64,000 nt of DNA from Pseudomonadota bacterium (GCA_023431345.1 JAEYWK010000184.1:13415-77414), one strand, 5' to 3'. Numbered from the stretch's first letter, positions 15,781 to 25,066 are shown. Made by a program: numbers and translations. Notes: generated by a model not told the origin, from the letters alone.

Positions 15781-16581
15781 ATGATGAACCCCCGCCTGAC
15801 CGCGATGCCTTGGGCCGCCCTGAAGAAGGTCACCCTAGTGGGGAGCCTGCTGGCCGCGCTGGCGGGCTGCACGGGGGTCGTCAGCGGAGAAGAATCGCAA
15901 CCCACGGGAGCTACCCCTCCGGTGAAGAGCGAGCCGCCGGCGGCGCGGGATATTGGATCCAATATTCCGACGGACGTGCCGGTAAGCTCGTGCGTTCGCG
16001 TCGATGCGCCCGTGATCAGCAAGGACACGAAGATGAACGACATGCCCGAGCATAGTCGGCTCTACCTGGACACCATCGCCATGGCTTTCGCCTGCAACGT
16101 GACTCGTATCGCCTCCGTCATGTGGGGCGGCGGCGAGAACAACGAAGCCGTCAAATTCAATGATATCGACATCTCTGCGTGGCACTCGCAAGCGCATGGC
16201 GATCCAGACGGCGCTCCCGGACAGCAGCTGATCCGTCTGCAAGCGTACTTCGCGAGTGAGTTTCTGTACTTCGTTCAGAAGCTGAAGAGCATGTCGGAGG
16301 GTGACGTGTCGCTGCTCGACAATACCGCCGCGGTGCTCTGTACTCAAAACGGAAGCAGTCAGCTCGGGACCGGCCAAAATTTCGCAGCGACCGACCATCC
16401 CCCTCAGCACGCCCCTTTCGTCGTCGCCGGTAGCTGTGGCGGTGCTTGGCGCACCGGGCGGCTCCTCGACGCCGGCGGACGCAATCACAATGACGTCTAC
16501 GCCAGCATCGCGCGAGCGATTGGCATGGACGTGACGAGCGTGGGGCGGCTGGAGTGGTGTAAAGGACCGCTCATAGCCTAG
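15781..16581 (+). CDS. Truncated DUF1552 protein with lipoprotein signal
   Basis: A 266-residue protein. The ATGATG at 15781 has AGGAG five bases upstream. A lipoprotein signal (SLLAALAGC) and a 45-residue spacer replace the usual Tat signal and N-terminal half of DUF1552 proteins. The rest matches the C-terminal part: LDTIAMAFACNVTRIASVMW, AWHSQAHGD, LLDNTAAVLCTQNGSSQLGT, and WRTGRLLDAGGRNHNDVYAS near the end, as in the full-length relative at 19754-21109 (VLWVNEVDTGNTH, FETGRYLQF, HGEVFVSIMQALG). Either it is a domesticated half-protein secreted separately, or a chimera made by recombination. DUF1552 function is not established. Confidence 0.7.
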   Translation: MMNPRLTAMPWAALKKVTLVGSLLAALAGCTGVVSGEESQPTGATPPVKSEPPAARDIGSNIPTDVPVSSCVRVDAPVISKDTKMNDMPEHSRLYLDTIAMAFACNVTRIASVMWGGGENNEAVKFNDIDISAWHSQAHGDPDGAPGQQLIRLQAYFASEFLYFVQKLKSMSEGDVSLLDNTAAVLCTQNGSSQLGTGQNFAATDHPPQHAPFVVAGSCGGAWRTGRLLDAGGRNHNDVYASIARAIGMDVTSVGRLEWCKGPLIA

Positions 16582-16601
16582 GCGCGAGTGAAAGATGCTC
16601 C

Positions 16602-17312
16602 ATGTCTGACAGCGCAACCGACCTTGCGCATGTCACCTCGGAGGTACCGGCGTCGCCCGACTCATGGGACGACACGGAGCTCGTGCGTGCCATCCTCGAG
16701 GGTCATCCCGCCGCGGCGAAGGTCGCTTGGCAGCGGTTCTTACCTACGGTACGCCGTGTCATTCGGCGCACGATGGGCCCGGGAGGCGATCTCGACGACG
16801 CGGTTCAAGACGCCTTCTTGAGCTTATTTTTCCGGGTGCGCACGCTGCGTGAGCCACAAGCGTTGAAAGGCTTTGTCATCGCTATCAGCGCCCGCACCGC
16901 GCACCGGCACATTCGGCGGCAAAGGGCGGGTTGGTTCGTTACCCTCTCCCACTCGTCTGACGACTTGCGCGACGCACGCATTCAACACGCTGAATGCGCC
17001 AGTCAGCACGCACTCGTGAGATTTTTCGGGATCCTGGGCACACTGAAGGAACGCGATCGTCTGGCGTTCGTGCTGCGCTTCATCGAGAAGCTGAGTGCTA
17101 CGGAGGTCGCGGCGGCGCTTGGCCTATCCGTCGCCACCACCCGTAGGCGCTTCGGCTACGCCTGGGATCGCGTTAGTTGCCTCGCCAAGCGCGACGCATT
17201 CTTGACCGACTACTTGCACACCCTCGACCGCCAAGCCGAGCAGTCGGAGGTCCGCGCGCTAGGCAGCTCGCATCGGTCAAAGGGCCGCCGACGGAATCGG
17301 CGGCGGCTCTGA
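16602..17312 (+). CDS. ECF RNA polymerase sigma factor
   Basis: A 236-residue sigma-70-family protein 20 bases after the truncated DUF1552 gene. Region 2: AKVAWQRFLPTVRRVIRRTM, DLDDAVQDAFLSLFFRVRTL and GFVIAISARTAHRHIRRQ. Region 4: LKERDRLAFVLRFIEKLSAT, EVAAALGLSVATTRRRFGYA. The core is less similar to the other two local ECFs, and a basic tail of about 30 residues (ending KGRRRNRRRL) follows region 4. No anti-sigma gene is adjacent. Sequence GGPGGDLDDAVQDAF-type region 2 resembles ECFs found beside DUF1592 and surface-protein genes in myxobacteria, which fits the genes downstream. Confidence 0.8.
   Translation: MSDSATDLAHVTSEVPASPDSWDDTELVRAILEGHPAAAKVAWQRFLPTVRRVIRRTMGPGGDLDDAVQDAFLSLFFRVRTLREPQALKGFVIAISARTAHRHIRRQRAGWFVTLSHSSDDLRDARIQHAECASQHALVRFFGILGTLKERDRLAFVLRFIEKLSATEVAAALGLSVATTRRRFGYAWDRVSCLAKRDAFLTDYLHTLDRQAEQSEVRALGSSHRSKGRRRNRRRL
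17284..17304 (+). terminator. Strong hairpin at end of ECF gene
   Basis: A perfect 8-bp inverted repeat (GCCGCCGA / TCGGCGGC) with a five-base loop overlaps the last codons of the sigma gene. It encodes the basic RRRNRRR tail and may also act as a transcript terminator. Confidence 0.35.
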
Positions 17313-17548
17313 TCAACCTACGGCGCGGTCGCGCCGCTCGTTAGAGCTACGCCTGTGAAAAGCGTATGCTACCCGCGCCTGGGCCGTGCGGGCGCGTGGT
17401 GCCGGGTGACCACTACAGTTACTGTGCGCGCGCGCTGAGCGTTTGCCTGCGGGGGGTGAGCGCCTCGCATGCGGCGTTGTCGGCGGATGATCTCGCAGAC
17501 TTCACGATGCTCGGGCGCCACCTGGCGACTGCCATTCGGAGAATGGCT

Positions 17549-17858
17549 GGATATGGCTTCGCGACAGGGCGGTAGGCAACGCCCGCTATTTGACGAGCTG
17601 TGAGCTCGTCATCATTGACTTTCACATGCCAGGGATTGGCGGTGACTCGGTGTCAGCTCTCTGCGTTCGGTTCGAGGCGAGCGCCCGTGCCCACTCTTCC
17701 TGTACACCTCCGATGACAAAGCCGCCGCTAACCACGCCGCGTTGGGGTTCGACGGCGTTTTCAAGGGTAAAGGCGATGAAGAAGCGCTGGTTCGCCAAGT
17801 AGCCGCCTTCTTCCGGGTGGTTGATATGCGCGCGGAGCGAGCGCGTCGGTCGACGTAG
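17549..17858 (+). pseudogene. Response-regulator receiver domain, frameshifted
   Basis: Frame 1 encodes the middle of a CheY-like receiver: CELVIIDFHMPGIGGDSVSA, where the Asp in VIIDFHMPG is the phosphorylation site. Near 17680 the reading moves to another frame, which continues as PLFLYTSDDKAAANHAALGF and DGVFKGKGDEEALVRQVAAF, with the Thr/Ser switch and conserved Lys of the last helices, ending at 17858. The first strands of the domain (the acidic DD pair) are not recognisable upstream. So it is a decayed single-domain response regulator with at least one frameshift and a damaged N-terminus. Confidence 0.6.
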
Positions 17859-18026
17859 TGAGCTTGGGGAGCATCTGCGGCTCACCCCGGCCGGCTTCTT
17901 CGGCACAGGGCCGCGAGGCGGGAAATGTCGGTTCTGGTCACAACTGCAGTCACCGTCACTGGTGACATTGGGGTAGGTCAAAAAAAAGTGAGCCAATGGC
18001 ACGTCGGGCTTGGCACCTACCTGGCG

Positions 18027-19754
18027 ATGACGACGAAACGCGCAAGCGCCGTGACCTGGGTTGGCTTGAGCCTCAGCGCGCTGCTGGGGTGCTCCGGAGA
18101 GCTTGCCGGACCGGGTCTGCCGGGTGCGTCAGGTGGCGGTGTTGCAGCCGGTGGAGCGATGGTTGGAGGCGGGGCGACGGTCGGAGGTGGCGGGGCCGCA
18201 GGCGGGACGGGCGGATCAACCACTGCTTGCGCGACGCCGCAGCCTGGTAGGTCTCCCCTGCGGCGTTTGACGCGCACCGAATATGACCGCACCGTGAAGG
18301 ACCTGCTCGGAGACGAGACGGCACCTGGTGCGCGCCTGCTCACGGCCGACGCCGGAGAAGACAACACCGACGTTCGGACCGTGGGGCCGCTGTTGGCGGA
18401 GCAGTACTTCAAGGCCGCAGAGGACGTGGCCATGCGTGCGATCGAGTCGGCCGCAGTGCTGCAATGCGATACGGCGAGCGTCGGCGAACTAGCGTGCGCC
18501 GAGCGCATCATCGATACATTCGGAGGTAAGGCCTATCGGCGCCCGCTCCCAGCAGCCGACCGAGCTCGCTTGCTCGCAACGTATACGAAGGCTCGCGCGG
18601 TGCTCAACTACGAGGAAAGCTTGGAGGTAGTCGTCACGAGCATGCTGCAGGCGTCGCGCTTTTTGTACCGTATCGAGCCAAGCGCGGCGCCGGGCATACA
18701 CCGCTTGGATGGCTACTCGCTTGCCACTCGGCTTTCGTATTTGTTTTGGGGAACGACGCCAGACGAATCGCTGCTCAGCGCCGCGGCTGCGGGTAAGCTC
18801 GATACCGACGCGGGCGTGCTCGAGCAGGCGAACGTGATGGCCATGGACGCACGCGCGTCGGACTTTTACGCCAGCTTCTTCGATCGCTTCCTACAGCTGG
18901 ATAGCTTGAGCGGCCTCACGAAAGACGTGAAGCTGTTCCCAGAGTTTACGGCCGAGATGCCGCAGCTATTTCGCGAGGAGACTCATGCGTTCATCGGCGG
19001 CGTGATGGCGAGCGACGGCAGCTTGCGCTCGCTCCTCACCGCGAGTCACACCATGCTCAATGAGCCACTCGCTCGTTTCTACGGAGTGACGCCAGCGGCT
19101 GGCTCAGGGTTCGCTCGAGTTGAGCTCGATCCGGCTCGTAGCGCGGGTTTGCTGACCCATGCCAGCGTGCTAGCCACTCACGCCAAGCCGCACGAGACAT
19201 CTCCGGTGCATCGCGGCATGTTCGTTCAGGCTAGCCTGTTGTGCGGAACGGTGCCTCCCCCGCCGGATGACTTGGATATCACCGCCCCCGATCCCGACCC
19301 GTCGCTCACTACTCGAGAGCGCTTCGCCGAGCACCGCGCGAACCCAGCCTGCGCTGGATGTCATAGGCTACTCGACGTGGTCGGCTTCGGATTCGAGCAC
19401 TACGACGCCGTGGGCCGCTACCGAGAGCTCGAAAACGGCTTACCTATCGACGACAGCGGCGAGCTGGTTGCCACTGACGTCGACGGGACATTCAAGGGCC
19501 CGCGGGAGTTGGGAGAAAAGCTCGCGCAGAGCGCGCAAGTCCAGGCGTGCTTTGCCAACCACTGGTTCCGGTTTGCCCAAGGCCGTCGCGAGACGCCGCA
19601 AGATCAGTGCTCCTTGGCCCGCTTGACCCACGACTTCGCGGCCGCGAGCTTGGACACTCGTCAGCTCGTGCTGGCCCTCACGCAAACGGATGCGTTCTTG
19701 TACAAGGAATTCGAAGAGCTACCGCCTTCTGGCGCTGCCGGAGGTCAACCGTGA
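18027..19754 (+). CDS. DUF1592/DUF1588 haem-motif lipoprotein
   Basis: A 575-residue lipoprotein with the domain order DUF1587, DUF1595, DUF1592, DUF1588, DUF1585, known from planctomycetes and myxobacteria. The ATG at 18027 gives lipobox LLGC (Cys22), then a Gly-rich linker. DUF1587: LRRLTRTEYDRTVKDLLGD (about 78-96). DUF1595: YRRPLPAADRARLLATY. DUF1592: YSLATRLSYLFWGTTPDESL. DUF1588: HASVLATHAKPHETSPVHRG and NPACAGCHRLLD, with one c-type haem motif CAGCH (442-446). DUF1585: NHWFRFAQGRRETPQD. The stop overlaps the start of the DUF1552 gene. The pair probably forms an envelope redox complex; substrate unknown. Confidence 0.85.
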   Translation: MTTKRASAVTWVGLSLSALLGCSGELAGPGLPGASGGGVAAGGAMVGGGATVGGGGAAGGTGGSTTACATPQPGRSPLRRLTRTEYDRTVKDLLGDETAPGARLLTADAGEDNTDVRTVGPLLAEQYFKAAEDVAMRAIESAAVLQCDTASVGELACAERIIDTFGGKAYRRPLPAADRARLLATYTKARAVLNYEESLEVVVTSMLQASRFLYRIEPSAAPGIHRLDGYSLATRLSYLFWGTTPDESLLSAAAAGKLDTDAGVLEQANVMAMDARASDFYASFFDRFLQLDSLSGLTKDVKLFPEFTAEMPQLFREETHAFIGGVMASDGSLRSLLTASHTMLNEPLARFYGVTPAAGSGFARVELDPARSAGLLTHASVLATHAKPHETSPVHRGMFVQASLLCGTVPPPPDDLDITAPDPDPSLTTRERFAEHRANPACAGCHRLLDVVGFGFEHYDAVGRYRELENGLPIDDSGELVATDVDGTFKGPRELGEKLAQSAQVQACFANHWFRFAQGRRETPQDQCSLARLTHDFAAASLDTRQLVLALTQTDAFLYKEFEELPPSGAAGGQP

Positions 19755-21109
19755 TGTCGATGCGCAAGCCACTCAGTCGTCGTTCTTTTTTGCGTGGTGC
19801 GGGCGGTGCTCTCGTCACGCTCCCGCCGCTTACGGCCATGCTGAAGCCTGGCCAGAGTGTCGCACAATCGAACGAAATCCCGACGCGTGCCGTCTTCTTC
19901 TTCTCACCCAACGGCACCATCCTCAAGCGCTGGCGACCGACGCGCAGTGGGCAGAGCTTCGAGCTATCGGAGATCTTGTCGCCCCTCGAGCCGCACAAGA
20001 AGTCTTTGAACATCTTGGATGGCATCGCCATGCGAACGGCCATCGAAAATTCTGGAGGCCAGAACTTGCATGACGTGGGCACTGGCCATGCGTTGGTGGC
20101 TCGTCGGCTGATCAAAGGCCCCACCGGCTTTGGCGAGTTCGGGCACCTTTTCGATGGGACTGCCGGCGGGGAGTCCGTCGACCAAGCCATCGGGCGCTAT
20201 TTTGCGAAAGCTACCGCCTTCGACTCCCTGCAATTCGGCGTGCAATCCAAGCGGCTTCGAATGCCGCTTCCGAGCCGGATCACTTGGAAGAAGAACGGCA
20301 CCGCAGTCGAGGCAGTGGAGCCGATGCAGCAGCCGAGCGCGGCGTTCGAGCGCATCTTCGGAGCCGTGCAAGGCGATAGGGGCGCGCTCGAGCGCCTGCG
20401 CACCAAGCGTCAACTGGTCGTCGATGCCGTTCTGGAAGATTATCGCAGCACGCGCAGCGTGCTCGGCGCCGAAGATCGCCAAAGGCTGGACGCGCACATC
20501 GCCGGCATCGAAGATCTAGAGCGGCGCATCGGAACCCTCGGTAACGACTCGCAGTGCGAGCCTCCTTCCGTCGACGGGGTGGTCGAAAGCGACTTCCGCC
20601 AAGTCGGAACCGCGCAGATGGACCTGCTGGTCGGCGCGATGGCCTGCGATGTGACGCGAGTCGCGACGCTCCAGTGGGAAACAGGACAGGGAGAAAACCG
20701 CTTCGCATGGCTCGGCGCGAATCGCGCTCACCACGACATGTCACACGATGGCAACAGCGCGACCGCAACGCAGGACCTGTTGACCGCCATCAACAAGTTT
20801 TACGCTAGCCAGCTCGCTCACCTCCTGACGCGCATGGAGTCGGTGACGGAGCTGGATGGCAAGTCACTGCTCCATCATTCAGCAGTCCTTTGGGTGAATG
20901 AAGTAGATACCGGTAACACCCACACGTTCAACAACATGCCGTACGTGATGGCCGGCTCTGCTAGCGGGGCCTTCGAGACCGGGCGGTACCTGCAGTTCAA
21001 TCGAAAGCCGCACGGTGAAGTGTTCGTCTCCATCATGCAGGCACTCGGCATGCCCGACACCACGTTCGGTGATCCCGATTACTGCAGCGGTCCTCTGGCG
21101 GGTCTATGA
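19754..21109 (+). CDS. DUF1552 protein with Tat signal
   Basis: A 451-residue protein translationally coupled to the DUF1592 gene (TGATG). The N-terminus KPLSRRSFLRG is a twin-arginine signal, so it is exported folded, perhaps with a cofactor. Family-typical blocks follow: RAVFFFSPNGTILKRWRP, HDVGTGHALVARRL, SVDQAIGRYF and YRSTRSVLGAEDRQRLDAHI. The C-terminal block is AMACDVTRVATLQWETGQGE, HHDMSHDG, VLWVNEVDTGNTHTFNNMPY and HGEVFVSIMQALGMPD. DUF1552 proteins usually neighbour DUF1592 proteins, as here. No biochemical function is established. The half-length relative at 15781-16581 lacks the first half. Confidence 0.85.
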   Translation: MSMRKPLSRRSFLRGAGGALVTLPPLTAMLKPGQSVAQSNEIPTRAVFFFSPNGTILKRWRPTRSGQSFELSEILSPLEPHKKSLNILDGIAMRTAIENSGGQNLHDVGTGHALVARRLIKGPTGFGEFGHLFDGTAGGESVDQAIGRYFAKATAFDSLQFGVQSKRLRMPLPSRITWKKNGTAVEAVEPMQQPSAAFERIFGAVQGDRGALERLRTKRQLVVDAVLEDYRSTRSVLGAEDRQRLDAHIAGIEDLERRIGTLGNDSQCEPPSVDGVVESDFRQVGTAQMDLLVGAMACDVTRVATLQWETGQGENRFAWLGANRAHHDMSHDGNSATATQDLLTAINKFYASQLAHLLTRMESVTELDGKSLLHHSAVLWVNEVDTGNTHTFNNMPYVMAGSASGAFETGRYLQFNRKPHGEVFVSIMQALGMPDTTFGDPDYCSGPLAGL

Positions 21110-21200
21110 TAGCTGAGCTGTTCGTTCGAGGACTCGAGACGCTCAGCTCCCGAGACGCCTACCTCGCAGACGGGACCGGGAGAAATCGACTTATGCATGG

Positions 21201-22733
21201 GTGGCGTCACCGTTCGTGGCCAGTCTGCGCTCGCTCATACCCGCATGCATTGCGCGTGCGGTGCGCGAAAGAGCCACGAGCCAGTCGAGGGCCCTCGAGA
21301 TACATGAGCCGCGGCGAGCCCCCCGCGGGAACCGAGGGGCAGAGAGAAAGCTCGCATCTGTTTCCGCAAACCGGCTTGTCGTTGGGATCGCCTTGCTGAC
21401 GTGCTCGGCAGCCACGTTCAGCTGCAGTACTGACCCGGATAGCAGCCCGGCACCGACCGCCGGCGCTCCTGCTAGTGGTGGCGCGGCGACGGCAGGAACG
21501 AGCGCCATGGCGGGCGGTGGGGGCACGGGCGGCAGCGCTGCCGGCAGCGACGGCGCCCAAGCAGGAAGCGCGGGAATGACGGGCAAGGGCGGCGTTTCCG
21601 GAGCCGCCGGCACGAATGGGGCCGGAACGGGCGGCACAACGGGCGGTGGCGCCGGTGGCGCTGGTGGAGGCAGCGGCGGCGCAGGCGGCACCGTGGCCGC
21701 CATCGAAATGTGTAAAGAGCGCAGCGGCACGTTGCCCGCCGCTTTCAAGAAAGTGGCGGCCTCCGACAAGCCCGTGCCAGGCGCGGCGGGGGTGATCGGT
21801 AACCCCGAGGCGCTCGACGTGATCTACGTGCCTCAGCACTTTACGGGCGACGTGCGCGTCATTCAGGGCGGCAAGCTACTCGATGAAGCGTTGCTCCACG
21901 TCAACGTGCGACAGAACCCGCCTGGGCGCGAGCAAGGCCTATTGGCGATCGCGCTCAGCCCTGACTTCAAGACTAACCACCTGATGTACGTCTTCTACTC
22001 GGCGGTCGACCCCGTGGGGCGCACCACCATCGACGAGTACAAGCTCTCGGACGCCACGCACGCGACCTTCGTGCGTCAGGTTTACGGGCAGCCGCACTCG
22101 CATCAGTATCACAACGGCGGCAACCTGCAGTTTGGCCCCGATAAGTGGCTCTACTTCTCGGTCGGCGATAACCAGGCCGACTGCGGGCCAGCGTGCTCGC
22201 AGATGAACGAGGGGTTCTATGGCCGAATCAAGAAGCTCGATGTGGCCTCGGACGATCCACAGCCCACGGCGAAGACCTTCAACAACGGCCTGCGCAACCC
22301 TTGGCGCTGGTCTTTCGACCCGCTCACGTTCGACGTGATCATAGGGGACGTGGGTGACGGGGGAGGCTCCTCGGAGAAGCTGTTCTTCGCCCCCAAGAGC
22401 TCGAGTGAAGGGAAGAACTGGGGCTGGGCGCCCGGAACACTCGATAACCGCAGCCCCAGCGGCACCATCGCCACGCTCGCGGCCAACGAAGGAGCCATCA
22501 TTGGTGGCGTTGTCTATCGCGGCGGCAATCCGAAGCTCGCCGGCGCGTGCGGCGTGATCTTCTACGGACACCTCAAAGGCGAGGTGTATACGATCGACAG
22601 CGACGGCAAGAACAACAAGCAGCAGACCGGACTGTCGGGCACCAACGATCTGGCGTCGTTCGGCGTGGACGCGCGCGGTGAGATCTACATGACTTACCTC
22701 GGCGGCCAGATCTATCGCATCGATGCGAACTGA
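21201..22733 (+). CDS. PQQ-dependent sugar dehydrogenase-like lipoprotein
   Basis: A beta-propeller of the GSDH (soluble glucose dehydrogenase-like) family that uses PQQ to oxidise sugar aldehydes. Motifs: DVIYVPQHFTGDVRVIQGGK, REQGLLAIALSPDFKTNHLM, HNGGNLQFGPDKWLYFSVGD, NNGLRNPWRWSFD, and GDVGDGGGSSEKLFF. A hydrophobic signal (RLVVGIALLTCSAATFSC) and a Gly-rich linker of about 85 residues precede the propeller. The start is uncertain: 21201 (GTG) adds about 55 Arg-rich residues before the signal and has no clear ribosome-binding site, so the real start may be nearer 21360. It overlaps the cytochrome gene by 11 bases, so electrons likely pass from PQQ to that diheme protein. Confidence 0.8.
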   Translation: MASPFVASLRSLIPACIARAVRERATSQSRALEIHEPRRAPRGNRGAERKLASVSANRLVVGIALLTCSAATFSCSTDPDSSPAPTAGAPASGGAATAGTSAMAGGGGTGGSAAGSDGAQAGSAGMTGKGGVSGAAGTNGAGTGGTTGGGAGGAGGGSGGAGGTVAAIEMCKERSGTLPAAFKKVAASDKPVPGAAGVIGNPEALDVIYVPQHFTGDVRVIQGGKLLDEALLHVNVRQNPPGREQGLLAIALSPDFKTNHLMYVFYSAVDPVGRTTIDEYKLSDATHATFVRQVYGQPHSHQYHNGGNLQFGPDKWLYFSVGDNQADCGPACSQMNEGFYGRIKKLDVASDDPQPTAKTFNNGLRNPWRWSFDPLTFDVIIGDVGDGGGSSEKLFFAPKSSSEGKNWGWAPGTLDNRSPSGTIATLAANEGAIIGGVVYRGGNPKLAGACGVIFYGHLKGEVYTIDSDGKNNKQQTGLSGTNDLASFGVDARGEIYMTYLGGQIYRIDAN

Positions 22734-24102
22734 AACCAGGTCGCCCACACGCGGCGTGCCGCACGGGCTGGCCGCTACCCTCATCGCGCTGGCTGCGGCT
22801 GCGTGCTCGGGTCCGACGGACGCGACAGTGGGGATTGGCGGCGCGTCGAGCGTAGCCGGCGCGTCGGGCGGAGGAGCGGCAGGGTCGTCGAGCAGCGCGT
22901 CCGCCGGTTCGGGTGGCACCGCGGGCTCGAGCGACGGCGGCTTTGCTGGTTCCGGCGCCGGCCGAGGAGCGCAGGGCGGCACCGCCGGGTGTCAGCCAGC
23001 GGGCTCGCTGATATGCGACTCACTGCGGCCCTTTCCCGCTTCGATCGTCGATACCGGTGTCTACACGGCCCTCCCGGATACCACCCGGCATCACGCGCGC
23101 GCTCTCTCGTTCGAGCCAAACCCGGCCTTATGGAGCGACGGTCTCGCCAAAGAGCGTTTCGTGATCGTTCCCGCTGGCGCGAGCATCGACAATAGCGCAC
23201 CTCAGCGGTGGCAGTTTCCGTTGGGCACGATCTTCGTGAAGAGCTTTTACGACGATGGCGGGGTGAATGGCTCACGTCGGCCCATCGAGACGCGCTTCAT
23301 CCGGCGTTCGCCCGACCCCGCCGACCCGTTCAGCGAATGGGAGTTCGCCGTCTATCAGTGGAATTCTGCGGGGACGGACGCCGTCCTGGTGAGCTTCGAC
23401 GATCCGATGCGCGACACACCGGTCGAGGTCATCGTGTCTCGACTGGAGAACGGAAAGCGTCTCGAGATCAACGCCGGCGAGCCCTTCATGCACTCGATCC
23501 CGGGCAAGCAGCAATGCCAGGCGTGCCACGACGCGAACGCGAAGGTGACCGGCGCTGACATTATCGGCTTCGATGAGCTGCGCCTGGGTTGGAAACGCGA
23601 AGGTGACGAGCAGACGCAGCTGGCTACGCTGGTCGAGCGCCGCGCGCTCACTACCCTGCCGGGTACGCCGGCGTCGATCGCTGAGGCCGATCCGGTGCTT
23701 CGGCGTGTCAAGGCGTGGGCCTATGGCAACTGCGTTCACTGCCACAACGGCGCCGAAGGCATGCTCGACCTGCGGCCCGACGTGTTCGTGCAGAACACCG
23801 TTAACATGGCGGCGGAAGGCGCGGGCATCATGGTGCCCGACGCCACCTGGAAGCGTGTCGTGCCGAAGCAGCCGGAGCGGAGCGTCCTCTTCGTTCAAGC
23901 GCGCCGCACACCGCTGCCGAGCGGGCCTGGCGTGCAGATGCGTGCCATGCCGCCGCTCGGCGTCGCCGCAGCCGAAATGAGCCGCCCGAACGCTGCGACT
24001 GACCCTCCGGGAGGCGTCGGGCAAGTCCCGCCCCTAACCCTCCCCGCGACGGTTCCGAGCGATCCGATCGCCGACCTGGCGGCGTGGATCAACGGCCTCT
24101 AG
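22723..24102 (+). CDS. Diheme c-type cytochrome lipoprotein (SO2930-like)
   Basis: A 459-residue lipoprotein. The ATG at 22723 lies inside the end of the dehydrogenase gene; the lipobox is AAAC (Cys28). A Ser/Gly linker leads to a domain like the SO2930 family of diheme cytochromes. Family blocks include ALSFEPNPALWSDGLAKERF, WQFPLGTIFVKSFYDDG and IETRFIRRSPD. Two haem-binding motifs are visible: CQACH (265-269) and CVHCH (337-341), with NGKRLEINAGEPFMHSIPGK before the first. SO2930-type cytochromes are often next to or fused with PQQ dehydrogenase-like propellers, as here. It probably accepts electrons from the PQQ enzyme and feeds the respiratory chain. Confidence 0.85.
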   Translation: MRTETRSPTRGVPHGLAATLIALAAAACSGPTDATVGIGGASSVAGASGGGAAGSSSSASAGSGGTAGSSDGGFAGSGAGRGAQGGTAGCQPAGSLICDSLRPFPASIVDTGVYTALPDTTRHHARALSFEPNPALWSDGLAKERFVIVPAGASIDNSAPQRWQFPLGTIFVKSFYDDGGVNGSRRPIETRFIRRSPDPADPFSEWEFAVYQWNSAGTDAVLVSFDDPMRDTPVEVIVSRLENGKRLEINAGEPFMHSIPGKQQCQACHDANAKVTGADIIGFDELRLGWKREGDEQTQLATLVERRALTTLPGTPASIAEADPVLRRVKAWAYGNCVHCHNGAEGMLDLRPDVFVQNTVNMAAEGAGIMVPDATWKRVVPKQPERSVLFVQARRTPLPSGPGVQMRAMPPLGVAAAEMSRPNAATDPPGGVGQVPPLTLPATVPSDPIADLAAWINGL

Positions 24103-24397
24103 CGGGGCGAGCTTACCGAAAGCGCTGACTCGGTGCGCTGCGGCGCCCGCGTAAGATGCCCAAGAGCATCAGCGCCACCAGCGGCGTAGCCGGGCTCGAA
24201 GCGCTGCGAGCTACGCTGCAGCCCGGTGCGGCGCCGTCGCCGCGCGGTGAGGGCGTGATGGCTCATGAAAGCCGCGTGCCAGTAGGCGCTGCGCTTGCCG
24301 GCATCCGACAAGAATGCGGTTTGGTGCTGGGGAGTCGTCCAGTGCGCTGGCTGGACGGCTTGCCAGGCGTCCGATCGGCATTGGCCCTGGCGGTCTG

Positions 24398-25066
24398 CTA
24401 TTGCCCGCGCTCGATGGGGGCGAGCACGGCGGCGTCGACCAGGTTGCCTTGCGTCGTTCCGGTACGGGAGGCCAGCGAGAGCCTCGTGACCACTTCGTCG
24501 TCGCCGACGCGGTAGATGCCGCTGTGCTCCTGCCAGTCTTGGGTCGAGCTCGTGAATGAGCCCTGCGAGACGGGGCTCTCCGGCGGACCGAGAAGCACCT
24601 CGATGGTTTCCTCTCCGAGGCGCCCGCGGTGCAGAACCGACCAATAGACTGGCTCCCCCGGCGTGAGCACGACATCTTGATAGAGCGTGTCGGGGCCGTC
24701 GGCGTCGAGCTCGACGAACTGAGCGCCCTCCGGCGCAGGGACCCCCCAATAGCCGTCGGTCCAAAGCTCGATGACCTGCGTGTCGCTCGTCGTGCGCCAA
24801 CCCGAAACGTCAATGGCCTCCACTTGGCAAAAGTCTGTCGGGCAGTTGCCGATGGATGAGACGGACGGGCTCTCCATGCCGTAGTTCACGAGCTGGTTCG
24901 GGCCGATCACGGCGCAGGCGGGGAGGGCCGTCTCCGGCGAGCGCTCCTGTGCCGCTAATAGCTTCGCGTCGGGCTCGCACGCGGCCTCGCTGCCCACGCT
25001 CACCCCCTGCATGCCGCAGCCCAGCTCGACCAGAGCGAGGGCCGCTGCGAACGTGAGACGCTTCAT
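24398..25066 (-). CDS. Lipoprotein with galactose-binding-like domain
   Basis: A 222-residue lipoprotein: signal with lipobox LELGC (Cys17), then a beta-sandwich of the galactose-binding-like kind. VNYGMESPS begins the domain, then DVSGWRTTSDTQVIELWTDG, PAPEGAQFVELDADGPDTLY, QDVVLTPGEPVYWSVLHRGR and ETIEVLLGPPES, as in secreted proteins annotated as PEP-CTERM or DUF642-like surface proteins. The ATG at 25066 overlaps the stop of the upstream barrel-like gene by four bases, so the two genes are coupled. It may be the surface-exposed partner of that barrel protein. Ligand unknown. Confidence 0.65.
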   Translation of the reverse strand: MKRLTFAAALALVELGCGMQGVSVGSEAACEPDAKLLAAQERSPETALPACAVIGPNQLVNYGMESPSVSSIGNCPTDFCQVEAIDVSGWRTTSDTQVIELWTDGYWGVPAPEGAQFVELDADGPDTLYQDVVLTPGEPVYWSVLHRGRLGEETIEVLLGPPESPVSQGSFTSSTQDWQEHSGIYRVGDDEVVTRLSLASRTGTTQGNLVDAAVLAPIERGQ

